Assembly: GCA_038503035.1 (NCBI GenBank)
Contig: JAVSML010024434.1
Coordinates: forward strand, 124,001 to 188,000
Reading direction: 5' to 3'
Source of the DNA: Crocodylus rhombifer
Taxonomy: Eukaryota > Chordata > Crocodylia > Crocodylidae
Length of the DNA: 64,000 nt
The notes under the pieces are model-generated. The model had not been told where the DNA came from and ran no database searches. It saw nothing but the letters and a program-made list of their open reading frames with translations. This document shows, piece after piece, positions 1 through 11,300 of the stretch (the first letter of the stretch is position 1; every line of letters starts with the position of its first letter). The position numbers and the translations under genes were made by a program.

Positions 1-514
1 CCTCCCGTCAGAAGTGAAACTGGGGGTTTCGTGCCTGGTGTCACCCACCTGTGTTAGTCTCACGTGGGGTACATTGGGCCCAAGGATTTTGAACAAGGCC
101 TCGGGTGCCCTGTCGTTAACAGGCACTGCCAGTCACTGAGACTCAATGCCTAGAAAGGAATTCAGGCCTTGAAGTTATTAGTAAAGCTCCCAGTGACATC
201 AGTGGTGCCAGGCCTCTAGGATAAAAGGTGCTATCAGTGGCTTTAATTCTCTGGGCATATAAGTGCTAGATTGCTAGTTAGGAAAATAAAACTTAGCTGA
301 GAAAAGAAGCTGGTTTTGCAGGCAGAATTTCTACACCCAAAGACACGTCCCAGAAGCTGACTTGGCTCTTCAGGAGACTGATCTTTGGCAAGAGCCTCTC
401 ACAGCCAGCTTTCCACTTCAAATCCACTGGGACCCAGAGTTGTTCCCTTCTGACAGACCATTGTCTGTGGCTGTGGCGGGGCAGGACACAGAGCAATGGT
501 CTTCAATTGCAGCA

Positions 515-725
515 AGGGGAAGTTAGATTGGCTATTAGGAAGAATTTTCTCACTCTGAGGCTGCTTAAGCATTGGAGCAGAAAATAGAGTGACTGTGGGA
601 TCTCCATGCTTGGAAGATTTTAACAGCAGGTTAGATGGGTTTAGCTGGGGATAAGCCTACCATGATCATGGGTCTAAACTTGATGACTTCCTGAAGTCCC
701 CTCCAGCCCTACTATTCTATGATTC
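515..725 (+). mobile_element. CR1 non-LTR retrotransposon, 3' tail fragment
   Basis: The decayed read-through of agaattttctcactctgagg, then gatgacttcctgaagtcccc and ccagccctactattctatga, is the standard 3' end of sauropsid CR1 elements. It terminates in an ATTCTATGATTC-type tail. Strongly 5' truncated. Confidence 0.8.
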
Positions 726-1934
726 AGTGGCAGCTCTTGGTGTTTTGTATACAGAGAGCTGGTCCTGGAAGATCCCGGCAGATCACATTTCCATCTTTGA
801 GGAGCTGCCAGAGCAATTGGCGTTAACAGCTGCCTTGTTGGCAATCTTGTTTAAGATCCCGATAACAGCATAAGATCTCTGGAACAGACTCTTAGCCCGG
901 AGGGAGATCTGCTGGGACAGGGTTGAGCTGCAGTGGCTGAGGGTGCCATGTGCTGTGACTAGTGAGCATCTACCTCCAGGCCAGCCGTGTCCTGTTTCTT
1001 GGCATTCATGAGATACTGGCTATGCAAGTAGATGTGTGAAGGTTTATTCAGGGATTTGAACAGGGTGGAATAGGATCACACACAACCACCTACTAGGTGG
1101 ATGGGGATTTGGTCCAGAGCGTCTAAGGAGTGCTGTCAAGTGGTCCTGTGGAGCAAAGTGGTGTGCCTGACATGCAATGAGTAGGGTTGTCACCATGATC
1201 TGCTGTAACTGCTGTCAGTACATGGTGACACCTGATATTGGCTCTGCCTCTCTGGAGCTCCGTCTGCTCCAGAACCAGCCCTTGTCTTCTTCATGGCTGC
1301 ATGATGGGCTGATCTCCCTCCATTCCAGGATGGGGCATTCCAGGATTGCCTAAGCTGGGATCTAACACCTTTTCAGCAGGACATAGGTAGAGAGGGAGAA
1401 ATCTGAAAATAAGAGGCAATGATTGCCACTGCTTTGAGTTGGAAAGGAAAAAAAAGTCCCCAGTGCTGTAAATGACTGTTTGCTACATTCCACAGAGACT
1501 GTCCTGTTCCAAAGAACAGGATTGCGTATTTTAAGTTTTATTTTTAGCAACGTCTAGTTTTCAGAAAACCACTGCTCACTTGTGTTTCCATTCAGCACTT
1601 CTGTAGCAGGCACCTGTTAGATGCCACATCCATTTCCTTTGTTGCTAGTGTGACCTACTTAGGTTTTAATGGTCTATTTTCAAAACAAAGGGACCTAAAA
1701 TTAGATTACAAAATCCATATGGGAGACCCTTAGCTAAACAGCCTGATATTTAGCTGTGCAGAGTCCTCACAGCATTTCTTCTACTTAGGAGAAGCTGAGA
1801 ATTTTCAGCATCTTGGAAAATCAGGCTAGATATTTAGTATCTTCAGTATGGGCATAAGAGCTTCACCTGGGACATGTGGCTTGGAAAATGTTGGCCATAT
1901 ATACATTCCTAATGTATTCCCACTGAGTGTCTGG

Positions 1935-2130
1935 CAGCACTTTCTAAATGTTAAGTAGTCTCATCTCAAATATTCCTACCCTGTTGTGGTTGGTATCATT
2001 GTTCTAATATTACCCTTGGGGAAACTGAGGTTAATCACCCAAGATCACACAGGAAGGCTGTAGCAGAGTGAGGATCAGAGGTCAACTCAACTCTCCCAGT
2101 CCCAAGCCATAGCTGTGTGCTGCCTGTCCT
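1935..2130 (-). repeat. MIR-like SINE, inverted
   Basis: Reads ggggaaactgagg, then aagatcacacagg and a cagagtgaggat segment in the order found in a reverse-complemented MIR SINE (gaaactgaggc, aggtcacacagc, cagagccgggat). Diverged and without clear ends. Confidence 0.6.
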
Positions 2131-2414
2131 GCCTGATGTTAGTTTTATTTAGGAGAGACTTAAAAAGATCTTGAATTCATATAACAGAGCAGTGGAAGGT
2201 GCTGAGCACCAGCTGGAATATCAATTAGCATCCCAGGTGTGTAGCGAGGTTTGACAAGGAACAGCAAAAAACAGCTCTCATTTCAATCTCAGCTGTGAGG
2301 CCAACAGTGGGGAGGAGGAGCGGTCACATTGGCTTCTTACTCTACTCCACAGCATTTCCTGTGATAGCTCAGGGTGCCAGGTCAGAGGCACTGATCTTCC
2401 TAGGGGATATCACC

Positions 2415-2610
2415 CAGGTGGGCTGGCTAGATGCAAAGGGCATTAGGCTGGGATCAGGAGACATGTATTCTAATCCTCACTGAGCCACTAGGTTGCTGGA
2501 TGACCGTGGTTATGACACATGATCTTTTGTGCCTCAGTTTCCTAGCTGAAAAACAGGGATATGAAGCTGACTTCCTCTATGGATCTATGGACAAAAAGCG
2601 CTAGGTGCAA
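2415..2610 (+). repeat. MIR-like SINE
   Basis: Contains, in order, a tRNA-like beginning with ggctgggatcaggagacatg, a ctgagccacta segment, gatgaccgtgg and gcctcagtttcctagctg with aaaacagggat. These match the MIR order of A/B-box region, core and LINE-like part. Confidence 0.6.
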
Positions 2611-3517
2611 ACCAGGTCATATTCCTTCTTGTGTCACTGACATTAGAATTGTTTAGCCCCAGTGGTGAAATGCAAATAAGCCCCCACCCAGATGACAACA
2701 GGGGCAATAATTTGTGAAGCTGAGAGGCCTCCCCACCCTATGAGATGCAGTGTTTGGCTATTAGCCTTATGTGTGGACCTGTGTGGCCAATGGGGATGAT
2801 ATGGCCCTATGAGGGGCAGGCCAGGGGCACTAGATAATGCAGCTCTATCTTGCTGCCAACTTTCGGGAAGTGACTGTATCTTAAAGGCTGCAAAAGGGAA
2901 ACACTTCAGGAGCAGGGAAAGAGGCAGAAACTGGACAAGGCATCAGAGTTGTGATCCCCACTGGTGAAACTGCTGAGCAGCATAGGCGGTGCAGAATGTG
3001 CAATCCATCTTCCTGCCTCAGCAGATCCCAGTGGTGCTGGAAGGGAGCACTGACTGGACAGACACATCAAAATGCTACTTTCCCTGAGTGACAAACAGAT
3101 CAGCTGGTGACAAAGCCAGGCATTCAATCTTATGGAAGCTTAGGGGCTTTCTAAGTGTTCAGTGCCCTTTACAGCTACTAGCATAAGACAGGGCACAGCT
3201 TGGGCTGAACTACAGAGAGCTGACAGGCAAACCCCTTTGGCCAGCATGGGGTAGAAGCCCTATGTGATTCAACCTCATTACACCGGCAAACCCATGCAGA
3301 TGTGTACACCCACAGAGACAGGCGCTGGCACACACAGACTCACATACACGCTCACAGAAACTGTGACACCTGCTGAGGAACAAACATGCTTCCACAGTGC
3401 TTCACACCCACATTCACACAAGCACTGTCCTGCAATGTGGTACTGCATCACACACCCACACTAGAAGCCCTAGGGAAGAAGCCAGAGCGTGAACTGTAGC
3501 TGCTAGCAGCATTACCA

Positions 3518-3620
3518 GTATTTATGATTTGTATTGTATTGGCATTGGGAGCTTCAGTCCTGGCCCAGGACACTGCTGTGCTAGGTGCTGTACAAAAAAG
3601 AAGAACAAAAAGACAGCAGC
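3518..3620 (+). repeat. Ancient interspersed repeat (tgctaggtgctgtacaaa family)
   Basis: Seen as gggagcttcagtcctggccc followed by ctgtgctaggtgctgtacaa. Related sequence appears at about 22.84, 26.15 (inverted) and 32.17 kb (inverted). I recognise it as a common amniote interspersed repeat but cannot name its family securely. Confidence 0.5.
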
Positions 3621-3744
3621 TGACCCAGAGTGCTCACTAGCTAAAGCACCTGTCAGCTCCTTATTAGACTCCTGGAGCCATGTGAGTGGTTCGGGGCAGA
3701 ACAGGCATGGATAGTACGAGCAGTAGCATGGTGGAGCAAGCCAC

Positions 3745-3895
3745 TCAGGGGAGTCACGTAATCTCTTTCATTGGTGATGTTTGGAGAAAAGACTGAAGGG
3801 GCAGCTCTCTGGGATGCTTTAGGAAAAGTGAATTTTGCATATGTGCAGGGAGTTGGGCTAAGTGACCCTCGAGGTCTCTTCTGACCCCATGTCTT
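3745..3895 (+). mobile_element. Diverged CR1 3' tail
   Basis: gggctaagtgaccctcgagg followed by tctcttctgaccccatg corresponds to the CR1 tail 'ggactagatgacc...ggtcccttccagcc'. The upstream limit is uncertain. Confidence 0.5.
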
Positions 3896-4990
3896 TGGGA
3901 AAATCACATTTTTCATGAAGTCAAAACAGTCTCTCTTCCTGGTGCCTATTCCCATGTGTTTGCCCTATACTAGAAACTGAGTGCAGGAGAATATCAGGAC
4001 ATAATGAGAAAGGAGGAACAGGCTGGCAAGGGAACAGATAGGAGGCAAGAGGGTGAGGGATGTCATGGGCATCAGGACAAAGAGAATAGCAGGTGGCAGG
4101 AGAAGTTGTGGTACTGTGGGTGGTGAGAGCAAGGGTACAATAGGCAATACAAGCTAAAGGGTGCAACAGGTGGTAGGGAGATGCTTGAGTTTCTCTGTGA
4201 TTGGAGTGAACATCTTTAGACCAAGGCTCTCTGAGTCCTGGGGCCATGCTCTTCCAGGCATGCACCACCTGAGCACCAGCCTCCCTGCACTCCTCACAGT
4301 GTCAGGTGAAAGCCCAGAGGAAGCTGAAACAAGATGTTTTGGGAGAGATGGAGCAGAAAGTAAAGCAACATGACTGCAGCACACATAAGCAACTGCCATC
4401 CCCAAGTCTCAAGCAAACCCAGCATGAGACTTTTGTTAGCACACTGGGTGTTACAGGCAGAGGCAGCCAAAGCTTCTTTCAGAGTTTTTTCAGAGGTATG
4501 CTGGAGGAAATGGGAAATGCAATTCTCTGGTGCCAAAGGCTGCATAGGAACAGTAATGACCGAGTGCAGAGTTACATCCAGAGGCAACTGCCTCTCAGGG
4601 AAGAGGAGAGGACTTTGTTCAGGTGCAGAGTGGGCCAGTGGCACAGCTGGGAATGGAAACCAGGAGTGTCATCTCCCCATTTCCTGCTCAAACCAAGTAG
4701 CAGAAGCACCGACCAGGGGGCCTCTAGGAGCCAAGGCTCTGCTCTCGTGCCAAATGCAAACTCAGAGAAGGAAGGAAGCCAACCATTGGCCAGAAAGGAA
4801 CTTCATCTTGCAGGACAGTGCTGTCCCACTGATCGCTAGCAAGCTGCATGAGGCCCGTGAGGGGTTCAGTTGCAGTCCTCAGGCTCCCACCTAGCCACCA
4901 CTTCCCTTATTGCTCATCACAGGCTGTAGTAGCTTCAGAGACCCATGGGGTGCAGCATAACACAGCCTGTGATGCCAGGGGAGCTGGCAG

Positions 4991-6764
4991 TAGGGCTGTG
5001 CAAAATTTCACCTGCAGTTTCATTTAGACACTGTTTTGACTCGCTTCAAGCTCAAAACAGCAAAATCGAAATGAAACAGAGCTTTGAAACAGCCTCGAAA
5101 GGAAACGAGGCAAGTGGAAATGTTTTGAAATATTTGAAACTTTTTGAGTTTCGAAGCTCAGGCTGGGCTTGCCTGCAGGGAAACAGAAACTAAAGTAAGG
5201 AGACTGGGGGGAAAGGGGGAGGAAGGAGTGCTCTTGTTATTCACTGTGTATCTGGCCAGTGACTGGCACCCTTTCCTGAGGTCCCTTCCAATCCCAGTGC
5301 TCTGGGGGAGGGATGGAAAAACTGCATAAAAGGCAGCATTGTTTGAACTGCCCTGCCTTCTGCCTTGGTGTCAGCTGAGTGAGGGTGCACCTTAACACAC
5401 ACACAGTGTCACCCACCCATGTCATGAGAGTTGCCTGTCAGCAGCCAGGGGTACAGGGCCCCAGAACCCAGACTCCCCCTGCACTGATCTCCTTGACAGC
5501 TGGCAGGCTTCATGGCCACAGCAGGGCCTAGCAGGCCTGCAGTTTTCAGCCCCCTGTGCCCCAAGATAGACACAGTCCCACAAGCACCCATGTCACGAAT
5601 TTTGCCTGTCAGCAGCCAGAGGTGCAGGGCCCCAGAACCCAGAAGCCCCTGCACGATCTCCTTGAAACTTGACAGGCTTCGTTGCCTCAGCAGGGGCCAC
5701 CACCCCTGCAGTTTTGACCCCGCCGTGGCTTAACATATACATGACATGAGTTTTTTGCCATCAAGACTTTGAGGTGTAGTGTCCCTGAAACCCCTGCACC
5801 TATCTCCTTGCAACTTGGCAACCTTCATGTCCTCATAAGGGGCTACTGTTCTTGCATGTTTCATCCAAATCAGGCCAGAAATGACAAAGTTATAGGCTGT
5901 TTTGAGCTTCCCCATTATAGCTTATGGGCGAAACGTCAAAATAGCAAAACTGTTTCAACAAAACAAAACGGAACAGCAGTTTTGAATCGAAACAAAATTC
6001 GAAACACAAGTTGAAACAGAACAGTGCTGTTTCACACAGCCCTAGTAATTCCTGCGTGAGCAGGGAAGGACCCTGGGATCCCCCCCCCCAACTGGTGAAA
6101 CTACGCAGCTCTACACAAACCCGCGGGGCTTCATCCCCACTGCCCAGCCCCATGGGCCTCCTGCTGTGATTCACAGGGAACGCGCCCATTCCTCAGGGGC
6201 TTCATGGCCTCAGCAGGGTCTAGCATTCCTGCAGTTTTCACCCTGCTGCACCTTAAACACACACTCTGTCACCCATGTCACGAATTGTGCTTGTCAGCAA
6301 CTTGAGGTGCAGTTCCCTCCACACCCTTGCACCTGTCTCCTTGAAACTTGGCAGGCTTCGTTGCCTCAGCAGGGGCTAGCATGCCTGCAGTCTTGACCCC
6401 ACTGTGGCTTAACACATGCACATGACATGAGTTGTTTGCTTTCAAGACTTTGAGGTGCAGTTTCCCTGAAACCCCTGTACCTATCTCCTTGAAACTTGGC
6501 AGGCTTCATGCCCACAGAAGGGGCTACCATCTTGCAAGTTTCCTCCAAATTAGGCCAGAAATGACAAAGTTATAGCCTGTTTTGAGCTTCCTCATTATAG
6601 CCTACGGGCAAAACGTCGAAACAGCATCGAAACAGCAAACAATTTTGACAAAACAAAGTGGAACAGCGGTTTCGAATTGAAACGAAATTCAAAACAAAAC
6701 GCTGTTCTGTTGAAATGTCAAAACGCAAGTGGAAAGGGAATGGTGTGGTTTTGCACAGCCCTAG
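4991..6764. mobile_element. hAT-type non-autonomous DNA transposon with internal tandem monomers (family A, long copy)
   Basis: The ends are fixed by a perfect 8-bp duplication, gctggcag, at 4983-4990 and 6765-6772. Inverted termini begin TAGGGCTGTGCAAAA on both sides. An 8-bp duplication is characteristic of hAT transposases. No transposase frame is present, so it must have moved in trans. Inside are about five imperfect copies of a monomer of about 150-170 bp (starting near 5415, 5584, 5740, 6265 and 6415), each carrying ccttgaaacttggcaggctt and cctcagcagggg. Flanking them are blocks of gaaac/cgaaa words. An internal terminus-like sequence at 6028-6044 shows that the right part (about 6195-6764) duplicates 5520-6044. 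The shorter relative is at 44402-44863. Confidence 0.85.
5410..6640. repeat. Internal tandem monomers of about 150-170 bp in the family A element
   Basis: The same succession (cccatgtcacgaatttt-like, cagcagccagaggtgcag-like, atctccttgaaacttg, gcaggcttc..., cagcaggggc, cctgcagttttgacccc) recurs with a step of 169, 157 and similar lengths. The array is broken between about 5990 and 6180 by the internal terminus and a unique spacer. Confidence 0.75.
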
Positions 6765-8155
6765 CTGGCAGCCCAGAATACTCGAGCAGTGCAGTGCAGC
6801 AGGAGAGCATGGGGAAGGCAGGCAGTGGGGAGGGGTGCTTGGGCACACAGTGCAGCAGTAGGGAGTACTTGGGTGCTCAGGTCAGTGGCAGCACAGAGGT
6901 GGCATGTGGCTCTGAGGCCCAGGTCCCCACTTTTGCTAGTGCGGCTTAAGAGGCATGCAGCCCCCACCGTTTAGGAGTTGAACAGCCCTTCATATGAAAC
7001 CCTTCACCACAAATACTTCACAAAGAGAAATGAGGGAAGATGGGGGAGGAGGTCAGAGGCAAAAGAGGAATGAGTAGCAGGACAATGAGGTGGATATACT
7101 GGGTAAGGTGGTTTCCCAGTGGGAGCTACAAAAGGGAAGGCTGTCTTCCCTCCGAGGCTGAGACTGCAGGGACTGAGGGGGGCCAAGGCAGTGGGCTAAA
7201 ATGCCAGGCCACTCTGTCCCTGCACTGCTGCTTTCCACAGTTTTCCAGGAGATGCCTGCTGCTTTTCACACTCTGACCAAGGAGATATGTCTTCTCTAGG
7301 GGGCAGCTCAGCAAACCCACAAAATACCCTACCAAGGCTGCTTCTTCCAGCACTGGTGTGCCTGTGCTCCTCCCCTGACCCTCCATTAGCTGGACTACAA
7401 CCATCGCTGGGTAAGGGGAGTAAGACTGTCATAGGGTGCTGTGTTCAAACCGTGTTCCCATGAGCAAAAAACTCTGGACCAATTATCCTTGGAGTTTGTT
7501 CATGTGCATTAATTACACATGTAGATGCACCCCATGAGTCTCTCAGCCTCTCTGGCCTTAGAGATGTCAGAGCCAGTTCCCCAGCTAGTATAAATCCCTG
7601 CATTGCTCTCAGATCCAGTGGAGTGGTACTGATTTATCACTGGGGACTGGCCCTCTTTCTGCACCCCTGCCTCGTCTCCTCTACACTTTGCCTTCTGCTA
7701 TGCTCACTGTTCCTGCAGAGGAAGTGCTTCGTGATCCTTGCTCTTCTCCTTGGGTAATTACATATTGCACTCCTATTGGCTGAAAGGCAGTGAGTCAGCA
7801 GTAGGATGATACATGCAGACAAATACATGCAGACGCCTGGACTATATCCTCACCTGATGGCACTGTGCCATTTATAGCAGTAGCGACTAGTATATAGTCT
7901 AGATGGTCCTCCTAGAGAAACGATACTTCAGAGTTGGGAATTTTTGGAGGTCTGCAAGCTCATGGCTCCATTGCACGGAGAAGCACGGGGAGCGATCCTA
8001 GCACTGATGCTGTACATACTGCTTGTTTTCATGAAGAGCTCTAATGAGCCCTGTGAACTTCACAATGCAGAAGGGGGCTCAACTGCTGTGGACACCAGAG
8101 ACTGCCTGGTGACCAGCCCTGAGCCTCCTCTACCCTTCTCTACCTTCTGCTGTAG
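6765..8155. other. Non-coding segment between the hAT element and exon 2
   Basis: Nothing beyond low-complexity purine-rich stretches (7040-7200) and short open frames. The exon 2 polypyrimidine tract occupies the last 30 bases. Confidence 0.6.
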
Positions 8156-8348
8156 GTCCGCCTGGTCATTGCGGAGAAGGGGCTGCCCTGTGAAGAGCGG
8201 GATGTCAGCATGCCACTGATTGAGCACAAAGAGCCCTGGTTCATGCGTCTTAACCTTGGGGAGGAGGTACCTGTGATCATCCATGGGGACAATATCATCA
8301 GTGATTACAACCAGATCATTGACTACATGGAGAAGAGCTTCACAGGAG
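8156..8348 (+). CDS. GDAP1L1: GDAP1L1 exon 2
   Basis: Acceptor ctgctgtag ends at 8155 and donor gtaaca starts at 8349. The exon is 193 nt, phase 0 in and phase 1 out. It encodes residues 61-124 plus one base of codon 125, starting VRLVIAEKGLPCEERDVS. This is most of the thioredoxin-like GST N-terminal domain: the beta-alpha-beta opening, the PWFMRLNLGEEVPVI segment with cis-proline P99, and ISDYNQIIDY, which occupies the place of the glutathione-contacting E-S pair of classical GSTs. The canonical E-S is S-D here, as in the GDAP1 family. Confidence 0.97.
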
Positions 8349-11300
8349 GTAACAAGGGCTGGGTGAAAGATTAATTAGCAGCAGTGTTTTTTCAGTGGAG
8401 AATTGGGTTTAGTCATAAGAATTTGTGTTTGCCAAAAGTGTTCTACTTTGTACTGGAGAAAGTTCAACTTTCCCTCAAAAACCCTGAACAAGAAAACCTA
8501 AGAAGTTGTTCACTAAAGCCAGAAAAACTTTATCTGGAAGCCAAAAAAAAAAAGGCTACCACAGGGCCTGGAGGGTACACCAGGTACCTCACCCCTCATA
8601 GCCCCAAAATGGGTCGCAAGCCCAACTTCCTCTCCCACGAGGCACCACAATCATAAGCAATCCCATAATGCACTATGGCCATTCAGCAAGAAAACCTAAT
8701 GCATCATGGGAGATATTGGCCAGCCAGGAAGCCTACTGGCCAACCTGGGAACCCATCGACCAGCCCAGGAGCCAGCCTGGAAAGAAATATTATTAATTTT
8801 TGCTCTGTTTCTCCCTGGGAAAAAATTTCTGAACAATTCTAGCCTCCATGGCACAAGGACATGAGGGGATCATGGGGCAGCACTGGCACATCATGCACTT
8901 TCCTGGGGTGGGGAGCTGAGGGCTCTGAGGGGTTGGAGGCAGGCTTTGATGACATTGTCCCAACCTGCTTGTTTGAGGGTCCCAAGAGCAGACATTTCTC
9001 AGGTTTTCAGATCCTTTAGATTGTGACTTGGTTGCACGTCCCATCAGCAGTCTTTCTGCAGTGGTTTGGATTCTGTTCTCCACCAAAATGGACAAGGGCA
9101 GAAAAAGTGATTTAGGACAAAGAACTCATCCAACTTTTTTGAGAGAGAGAGATGCTTTTTGACTTTGCTTCCAGTTTTAGACTCTTCTTCCAATTCCCAC
9201 CCCATCTCCAAGGCAGACATCCGTGACCCTTTATGTGCATCCTCATGATGAGAGCATCTGCACAGTGAGATGGAGAAGAACTGGAAAAAAATATCAACCC
9301 CTCTCTCCCCTATAAAAACTCCACAGCTCTGAACCAGCCAGGGGTTGAGGTTTAGTAAAACCAAAGGCACGTCCATGAGGTTTGACAAAATCAAAGCCAA
9401 CCATGGGTTTTGCTGAGTTTTACTTAAACATAACAGAACTGCAGAGTTTTGTCGCTGACCCGGAAGGATTCAGAAGTTCCTGTCCTGCCACCAAGCTGCT
9501 TTGAGACACCAGTGTCCACGCACAGCTGGGCAGGTTGACTGATTTCATATGCTGGTGTTTTACAGCTATGCATTTGATAAAGCTTTTACTGAAAATGTTT
9601 ATGGAGTGGTAGCAGGGATCAGTCTCTGAGTGAGAGCTGTGCTAATCCTGTGCATGGCACTCGGCTCTAAAGATTCACTTATTACCTTCCAAAGCATGAT
9701 TCCATTATCCCCACATCCATTAACCCTCTCTTATCTCCTTGCCCCATGTTGAATTCTCCTTCTGCTATTCTCATCTCTAGATTACCACTCCTAAGGGCAA
9801 GGGCTTTGTCCTTATGAATACCCCATCATGCAAAACACCATGCACATCTCTGGCCCTATATAAATACCAACAAGCATGTCCACCTCTCTTCGCTCTCAGG
9901 GAGAGTCACTATGATGTTGTGCTTAACACTGGTATGGGGCAGGGCGAAGGGTGAGATCCTAACCTGGAGAATGTCTGACTGTGTCAGGCTGTCCCCTCTG
10001 GAAGCTGGAGTATGATGCCCAGGAGGGAAGGGCACCAAGTCCCCATGCAGTTGGTTTGGGGTGTATCACCCCTGCTATGGGCACAGCTCATGTAGAAAAA
10101 CCCAAGCTAGTTTGGGTACTGGCAGCAGCATAGGCATAGTATGGAAGTCAGTGCAGGCTGCAAAGCCTGCCCAAAAAGCTGGGTGAACACTCAGGCAGTT
10201 GACCTTCACTGAGCAGCTTTGGCTTTGACTGCAGTGCACAAAAAGAGATTTAATGGCCTGCCAAAGGTCAGCAGCACAGGGCTTCAACTTGCCCAGAAGC
10301 CTGCAGCTCTTCTCCTTAGATGCGTGTAGAAAGAGAAATTGCATCTGTGATGAGCTGCTGAGTCCTCATTTCAGCCCCAATTCCTGACCAAGGACCCATT
10401 TGTAAATCATCAGTTGAAAAAAAAAACCAAAAGATGTGAGTGGCAGCTGTCATGGGGGCTGAGAGATGAGGGTATTATTTTTGTTTTCGGGTGACTCTAG
10501 TCCTGGGGAACAAACTGGGATTTCTGGTGCTGGAGAATGAAGCCTTTGCTTTACTCAGAGGTCAGAGGTAGCCCAATTAGTGGCAGAGCCACTGCCCCCC
10601 CCCATGCCTGGCCAAGGTGTCGCACCCCAGAGTGCTGCAAGCCAGGGTGTGAGGTGAGAGCTGCAGGTGACAGGTCTCCAGCACTTCCCCAAAATCTCTT
10701 TTTTCAGTGTTTTCCCTCATTTTTTAGAGCTAGCAAGTTCAGGGCTCTCAGACCAGGACAATTGAGCTGGAACACTTCAAAAGCAGAAGGGGGAAGTCTA
10801 ACTGTGGCATCACAAACCCTGTCACCTCAGGAGGGAAGAAATGTCAGAACTTGCCTTAAAATAGATTCCAAACCAGGGCAGTTTGGAAGCTCAGCTTCTG
10901 TCCTCTCCCAGAACCCAGCTGACATTCAGATGCAGAACATTTCTCCACTGACTGTGAGGCTTTAATTTGGGTTTAGCAGAATGGGCTGGCCCCGATTGAA
11001 TCCCCAGAGCTTCACAAACAGATGTAGAGGGAGACCTTGCTGCCCCCTCCCAGCTCCTCCTGAAAGGGAGTTATTGCTTTTGTACCAGAAAGCAGCCCAG
11101 AATTGTCCAAAGACGGGTCACAGCACTCCATGCCATGAGCTGTTATCCATTTCATTCTTGCAATTCCCCTTGATTTTAAATCCCCACAGTGCCACCGTAT
11201 GTGTATGAGTTTACATGGTCTACTCTCCATTACAGTTACACATGCAAAAATGCATGCAGAAGGTAGCCTAGCATATGTGATAGCAGCCTGTCACTAGCAA

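Larger units (their letters stand above)
1..8155 (+). other. Presumed GDAP1L1 intron 1 (partial) or 5' flank
   Basis: Exon 2 opens in phase 0 with a good acceptor (pyrimidine-rich tract, then ctgtag, ending at 8155), so an upstream exon of about 60 codons must exist. I searched for one ending in a W-T-Q-S-F-S-S-Q-K-like string followed by a GT donor and found none here. The segment contains a CR1 tail, MIR-like pieces and a 1.8-kb hAT-type element, and otherwise appears as unique non-coding DNA. The open frames at 4306-4894 overlap each other in different frames and match nothing I recognise. Confidence 0.7.

Noticed and set aside
4161..4894. Several open frames of up to 177 codons on both strands
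   Set aside because: They overlap in different frames, have no recognisable domain, and the region has no splice or codon-use sign of coding.
4991..6044. First half of the family A element as a separate complete insertion
   Set aside because: An internal terminus exists at 6028-6044, but the following octamer does not match the left flank; the outer pair at 4983 and 6765 does.
10537..10965. 142-codon open frame
   Set aside because: No family resemblance, lies in an intron, and shows no splice context.
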